A DNA stretch of 20,427 nucleotides from Ichthyosporea sp. XGB-2017a (Eukaryota > Opisthokonta > Ichthyosporea): NCBI GenBank assembly GCA_002811675.1, contig PDIM01000016.1, positions 1 through 20,427 of the forward strand, written 5' to 3'. How positions within the stretch are numbered: position 1 is the stretch's first letter; each line of letters begins with the position of its first letter. Both the position numbers and the translations under genes were made by a program. The notes below the pieces were generated by a model. The model saw nothing but the letters and a program-made list of their open reading frames with translations. It had not been told where the DNA came from and ran no database searches. Positions 16,669 through 20,427 of the stretch are shown here, piece after piece.

Positions 16669-19578
16669 ATGAATTCATCAACTAGCTCTATTCCAGCAAA
16701 CATCGGTGTGGACGAAATCACGAGGCAAGTAGAAGCCGCCCTTGCCAAGCTTTATGGGGGTACCTCTTCGCAGGTGGAAAGAAAAGCTGCAGAGACATGG
16801 TTAAGCTCACTTACGCATGGTGATGCGCGTGCATGGGATGTTGCGTGGGAACTAATTAGACCCTCGGGGAGCAATGAAGCAAATTATTTTGGGTCACAAA
16901 TCCTTCATGTAAGGATTAATAAGTACTGGAGTGAAGTACCAGAAACGTCTTACACCAATATTAGAGACACACTTATAGAACAATGCATCTTAGCATTAGA
17001 CAAACCGGCCAATGTATCAAACAAATTAAATGCTGCATTGGCAGCTCTTGTCATGAATCTTATACCGGACTATTGGGAACATTGTATAATAGATATAATC
17101 GGGCTTTATAGGAGCGAAGCAACAAAAAGAGAGCCGACGAAAGGCTTTGTAGCCTTGTTTCGCCTGCTGGCTATTTTAGGGGAAGATGCTTCGTCAGTTG
17201 GAATTGATCCCGTGCGAACAAAAAGAATAAGGCAGTGTCTAAGTAGTGAAGTTCAAGCAGTTGTTAACCTGCTTGGAGAAGGCCTGGGGGACAGCTCTCC
17301 AATTATTGTTAAAAATGAAGCGCTGCGATGTCTTAAAGGCTGGGTAAATTTAGGGATGCCATTCGAACTTTGCCTTCCTTTGGCTTCGGCGGCTTTAAAT
17401 TTGATGCACTTTCCCGAAGTTGCTGAACCTGCGGCGAATGCACTTGAAGACATTCTTTCATCTCCTGAATATTGTGGATACGCCAACACTATCGTGGAGC
17501 GACTCATTGTACATATTCCCTCACTTAATGGTTTGTGTGCTGAAGCTGTGCAAGACGAAGACGAAGACACGATAATTCACATCTGTAGGGTCGTTGTTGC
17601 GGCAATTGAAAGCTATCCACGTTCATTACTGAAGCATCGAGAGCTGGCCTCCGAAATGCTTTTGTTCTTAGTTCAATTCACGGGGATGAGCAGTGATACA
17701 ATGGACCTAGGCTCATTGAGTCGAATGACTTTTAATTGCTGGTATGTTGTGCAAGAGGAAATTGTCGCAGGGGATAGTGAGGACGATGACGCAACAGGAG
17801 ATGTACAAAAGGACAGGAATTGCTTTCGAACAATTAGCAATTTAATGGCTTTTAAACCCCATTATCTTAGCTGTTTACGCGCCATCTTTCAAAAGTGCCT
17901 TTACGATAAAGAATTTGGTAAAATGAGTAAAGAAGATAAATCATCATTTTCGGATTTTAGAAGAGACGCAGCTGACACATTGCTGTATGTATATCGTATT
18001 CTGAAAGAAGATTATGTCAGTGAACTTGTAAAGTTTATTGATGAGAAGTGCAAAACCCAAGAGCCAAACGTATGTGAAATTGAATGTGCTTTGTTTTGTT
18101 TAACTTCTGTTGCAGAAGAAAGTATTCCAACTGAAAATCAGGATTTGAGGGTTATTTTTAATTTTCTTGGAAGTTTCTTGGGTCATGATTTGCTAACTAT
18201 TCAGGCTTTGCAATTTATTGGAGCGTTTTCCGAATGGATCAACGGAAAGACTGATCTTCTGAAACCAGCTCTGGATATAGTATTTGATGGACTGAGGAGC
18301 GAAGCACTTGCCCGCCCTGCATCGTTGGCATTGAATGAGCTTTGTGAAAACTGTGGCACTTACTTGAAAGAATGGGGGGAACCGATTGTGAATGCTTGTT
18401 TGGAGTCAATTTCAAAGAAGCATATGAAAGCAAAAGAGTGTAGTCTGTCTATACGAGGACTTAGCTTTGTAATTTCCTTACTTCCCTATGATCAGAACAT
18501 GATGCTTGTTCAAAAGATTGTTAATACGTGCAAAACCCGTCTTTCTGTGCTAAATGCACATATTGCGGAAGGGGCCTTAGATAATGCCGAGAATGCTGTT
18601 ATCCTAGAATTGAAGATAGTGTGGTCAATGTGTCATCATTTTGATTTAGGAGGGGATTCAGAAGCAAGTAATGTGGATGTATCGCCCCAAATAGTTCATC
18701 CGGTTGAGTTGGTTTTAAGAGAGCTGTGGCCATGCTTATTGGCGCTGGTGGAAGCCTTTTCTCAAAGTGAGCGTGTTGTAGAGCAGTTTTGTAAGATAAT
18801 CGATTCTTCTGTTCGATCAATAGGATCTAAAAGTGCGACCTACTTTGAAAGTTTTGCGGAACCATTGTGTAAATTGTTTTCTGCTACAGGCCAACCAGTA
18901 ACTTTAGATTCTCTTTCATATCTCGTTGTATTAACCTTTTCTGCAAAGTCCGAGCTTGTCGCTAGAGTACTCAATGAGATTTGCTCAATGGCACACTTTC
19001 GTTTGGGCAACAAAGCTACTGACTATCCTGATGTAATTACTGGAATTCTAAACATGGGTTTCAAATATATCAAATACGCCCCGGCCATTTTTTTGGCTCC
19101 TGAACAGCAGAATGCGCAACAGTTCTTGTGGTCCATTGCCCAAGTGGGCCTGACTATGAGTGAGCATGATGCTGTGAAAGCAAGTGCTAACTTTATGAGC
19201 GAATTTCTTAACCGAAGTGAACAATTCCCTGCAGCATCCGAAGTTGCTATGCGACTTGGCTATGATCTTTTGTGTACAATCCTTCAATGTGTTTCCCGAA
19301 CTTCACCTCGCTCATTGCTGAATCATTTGAGTGGAGTTTTGTTCTCTTTGAACAAAAATTGCAAACATGCTTTTCGTGGATGGATAGCTAAAGCCCTTTC
19401 TGAACTTTCTTTAGCGGACCCTCCTCTGACAGAAGAGGAAAAGTCCAATTTTGTGACAAAAATTTGCAAAGAAAGTGTTCACAAAACAAGACTGAGAGGT
19501 GTTGTCATGGACTTTGCTTTGGCTTGTAGGCAGCTGGCAAATGGCCCCCTTGAGCTGGCATCAAAGCAGCTTGTGTAA
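16669..19578 (+). CDS. IPO13: Importin-13-like karyopherin-beta
   Basis: An uninterrupted 969-residue protein, almost the length of human importin 13 (963). Such karyopherins are superhelices of about 20 HEAT repeats that carry cargo through nuclear pores under Ran-GTP control; importin 13 works in both directions (import of Ubc9 and Mago-Y14, export of eIF1A in animals). The N-terminal importin-beta domain is visible at about residues 18-100, with VEAALAKLYGG, AWDVAWELI and YFGSQILHVRINKYWSEVP, the last being diagnostic of importin 13 as against transportin-3. The rest is helical repeats without discrete motifs. An acidic, low-complexity segment (GDSEDDDATGD, about 367-377) looks like a loop. 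The start is the first ATG, and there is no family sequence upstream. Cargo here is unknown. The closest alternative is transportin-3/Mtr10. Confidence 0.88.
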   Translation: MNSSTSSIPANIGVDEITRQVEAALAKLYGGTSSQVERKAAETWLSSLTHGDARAWDVAWELIRPSGSNEANYFGSQILHVRINKYWSEVPETSYTNIRDTLIEQCILALDKPANVSNKLNAALAALVMNLIPDYWEHCIIDIIGLYRSEATKREPTKGFVALFRLLAILGEDASSVGIDPVRTKRIRQCLSSEVQAVVNLLGEGLGDSSPIIVKNEALRCLKGWVNLGMPFELCLPLASAALNLMHFPEVAEPAANALEDILSSPEYCGYANTIVERLIVHIPSLNGLCAEAVQDEDEDTIIHICRVVVAAIESYPRSLLKHRELASEMLLFLVQFTGMSSDTMDLGSLSRMTFNCWYVVQEEIVAGDSEDDDATGDVQKDRNCFRTISNLMAFKPHYLSCLRAIFQKCLYDKEFGKMSKEDKSSFSDFRRDAADTLLYVYRILKEDYVSELVKFIDEKCKTQEPNVCEIECALFCLTSVAEESIPTENQDLRVIFNFLGSFLGHDLLTIQALQFIGAFSEWINGKTDLLKPALDIVFDGLRSEALARPASLALNELCENCGTYLKEWGEPIVNACLESISKKHMKAKECSLSIRGLSFVISLLPYDQNMMLVQKIVNTCKTRLSVLNAHIAEGALDNAENAVILELKIVWSMCHHFDLGGDSEASNVDVSPQIVHPVELVLRELWPCLLALVEAFSQSERVVEQFCKIIDSSVRSIGSKSATYFESFAEPLCKLFSATGQPVTLDSLSYLVVLTFSAKSELVARVLNEICSMAHFRLGNKATDYPDVITGILNMGFKYIKYAPAIFLAPEQQNAQQFLWSIAQVGLTMSEHDAVKASANFMSEFLNRSEQFPAASEVAMRLGYDLLCTILQCVSRTSPRSLLNHLSGVLFSLNKNCKHAFRGWIAKALSELSLADPPLTEEEKSNFVTKICKESVHKTRLRGVVMDFALACRQLANGPLELASKQLV

Positions 19579-19609
19579 CTTCAGCTGAGAAATTGAACTC
19601 GCTTGTAGT

Positions 19610-19615
19610 AATAAA
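19610..19615 (+). terminator. Probable polyadenylation signal of the importin gene
   Basis: This AATAAA hexamer lies 32 nt after the stop codon, followed by an A-rich stretch. Confidence 0.65.
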
Positions 19616-19631
19616 AAAGAAAAAGCGAACG

Positions 19632-19637
19632 TTTATT
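19632..19637 (-). terminator. Probable polyadenylation signal of CKS1
   Basis: TTTATT on the + strand (AATAAA for CKS1), 195 nt past the stop. It starts 17 nt beyond the last base of the facing importin signal. Confidence 0.5.
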
Positions 19638-19831
19638 TATTATTTAAGATATAGTATGAGTGTACACAGCACAAATCAAACATCGAGTCACATATGAAAC
19701 AATACATTAGCACTTGGCTTCCAGGAAGGGACCAAGGGAGAGTCTTAGAATAGGCGATCGTGGCATGTTAAGTAAACGTCATTTTGGCGATTTATATACA
19801 ATTGAGGAAGAGGTATGCCAATCTCGCATTT

Positions 19832-20223
19832 TCAGGCTTCAAGCTCCATTTTTTGCTGGTTTTCGTTGGCGCGTGCATCTTTTTCCTTCTTAGCTTTTTG
19901 GACAGGGTTGTCAGTGGTAGCTCTTCGAAAGCATAAAATGTGAGGCTCAGGTTTATGAATCATATAATGCACCCAACCTCTGGACTGTTGCACTCCAAGA
20001 TTACGCCACTCGCTCTCCGAGAGCAACCGATTCTTGGGTACAAGTTTGGCAATATCCTCAGGCAGGATAACGTGCCTTTGTAACGGAGCCATAAAGAATT
20101 CTCAATTCAGTACCCTGTAATCTTGCAAGGATGAACATAAATAGTCAAATATGAGGTGCCTTACCTGTACTCATACTCTAGATCGTAGTATCTGTCAGAG
20201 TATAAAATCTGTGTCACTGGCAT
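19832..20223 (-). CDS. CKS1: Cyclin-dependent kinase regulatory subunit Cks1 (two exons)
   Basis: Exons 20223-20165 and 20075-19832 on the minus strand join with an intron inside an Arg codon to give 100 residues. Cks proteins bind the cyclin-dependent kinase and act as phospho-site adaptors in the cell cycle. Exon 1 supplies the start and first strand ([19 protein letters not shown]). Exon 2 continues [36 protein letters not shown] and the hinge HKPEPH, matching the family HxPEPH. The body is near identical in pattern to yeast and human Cks1. A Lys/Glu-rich tail of about 25 residues extends past the usual 79-residue animal length. A frame starting at an ATG within the intron (20092) lacks the conserved first strand and was rejected. 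Two E2F-type sites lie upstream. Confidence 0.95.
20076..20164 (-). other. CKS1 intron (89 nt, phase 2)
   Basis: Donor GTAAGG, acceptor ACAAAG. It splits the Arg codon AG|G before HVILPED. An earlier acceptor (ATTACAG) would give an early in-frame TGA. Confidence 0.88.
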
Positions 20224-20238
20224 GTTTCTTCTCCTTTT

Positions 20239-20246
20239 TTTCCCGC
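20239..20246. promoter_or_regulatory. E2F-type site, CKS1-proximal
   Basis: TTTCCCGC on the + strand is an exact match to TTTSSCGC. It ends only 16 nt before the CKS1 ATG, so it may lie in the leader or at the transcription start. Confidence 0.45.
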
Positions 20247-20350
20247 CCAACACAACAAAAACTCTAAAGCTTGCTTTAACTCAAATATCAGACTATCCCA
20301 AAGATATCCTCTTCGCTAACCAAGAATAATGTTCCACAAAGAGCAACTAT

Positions 20351-20358
20351 GCGCCAAA
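20351..20358. promoter_or_regulatory. E2F-type site, CKS1-distal
   Basis: GCGCCAAA on the + strand (TTTGGCGC on the CKS1 strand), an exact TTTSSCGC match, 128 nt upstream of the ATG. Confidence 0.45.
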
Positions 20359-20427
20359 TTACGAACAACCCGACAAAATAATCAAACACAAATGTGTTCC
20401 ACGAGATTAGTGCCCAGAGGAAAAACA

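Larger units (their letters stand above)
19579..19831. other. Convergent 3' intergenic region, importin and CKS1
   Basis: These 253 nt carry the facing polyadenylation signals at the importin end. The remaining 190 nt are the presumed CKS1 3' UTR and show nothing else. Confidence 0.6.
20224..20427 (-). promoter_or_regulatory. CKS1 upstream region
   Basis: 204 nt up to the window edge with no coding feature seen. It contains two matches to the E2F consensus TTTSSCGC, listed separately. No clear TATA box. Confidence 0.5.

Noticed and set aside
16669-19578. Transportin-3/Mtr10 instead of importin 13
   Set aside because: The YFG..LH.KI..YWS..P pattern near residues 72-92 fits importin 13 better. 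The two families are related, so modest doubt is kept in the confidence.
19832-20092. CKS1 as a single-exon 86-residue protein
   Set aside because: That start gives six residues of intron sequence in place of the conserved YSD-Y-EYEYR strand, which is supplied by the upstream exon with good splice sites.
1-20427. A hidden novel multi-gene system, mobile element or transferred cluster
   Set aside because: Every long frame belongs to a well-known housekeeping family, and the genes show no shared pathway. No transposase, reverse transcriptase, terminal repeats or repeat array was found.

Overview
This window is a stretch of ordinary, compact, intron-poor eukaryotic nuclear DNA. The organism looks fungal or fungus-like: an early-diverging fungus is my best guess, and a unicellular relative of fungi and animals is the main alternative. 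The reasons are a complete five-domain AROM protein, a succinate/fumarate carrier of the yeast Sfc1 type, an ATP synthase subunit f whose C-terminal half resembles yeast Atp17, short GT-AG introns (73-131 nt, branch sites such as TACTAAC and CTAAC), and AATAAA signals close behind stop codons. A mitochondrial propionyl-CoA carboxylase alpha subunit argues against a typical ascomycete or basidiomycete. TAA, TAG and TGA are all used as stops, so the genetic code looks standard. The lineage is inferred, not proven.

Layout: A-rich low-complexity DNA (about 1-230); ATP synthase subunit f (+, 632-880); AROM (-, 1381-5952); a divergent promoter; PCCA (+, 6570-9094, four exons); a 1.3 kb spacer; succinate/fumarate carrier (+, 10477-11560, two exons); ARP5 of the INO80 complex (-, 11756-13930); a divergent promoter of about 510 bp; FEN1 (+, 14443-15579); a 1.1 kb spacer; importin-13-like karyopherin (+, 16669-19578); and CKS1 (-, 19832-20223, two exons). 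All eight genes look intact. No RNA genes, mobile elements, CRISPR arrays or horizontally acquired cassettes were seen.

The genes do not form one pathway. They are mitochondrial or metabolic (subunit f, PCCA, carrier), aromatic biosynthesis (AROM), chromatin and replication (ARP5, FEN1), nuclear import (importin 13) and cell cycle (CKS1). Gene order gives three convergent pairs (f/AROM, carrier/ARP5, importin/CKS1) and two divergent pairs (AROM/PCCA, ARP5/FEN1). In every convergent pair the two facing AATAAA signals lie 16-51 nt apart, so the 3' ends should abut or overlap.

I found no convincing undescribed system. The best leads are regulatory: two consensus E2F-type sites upstream of CKS1, a Gcn4/AP-1-type site upstream of AROM, TTAGGG-like boxes and sense-strand pyrimidine tracts recurring in several promoters, and PCCA exon boundaries that match its protein modules.
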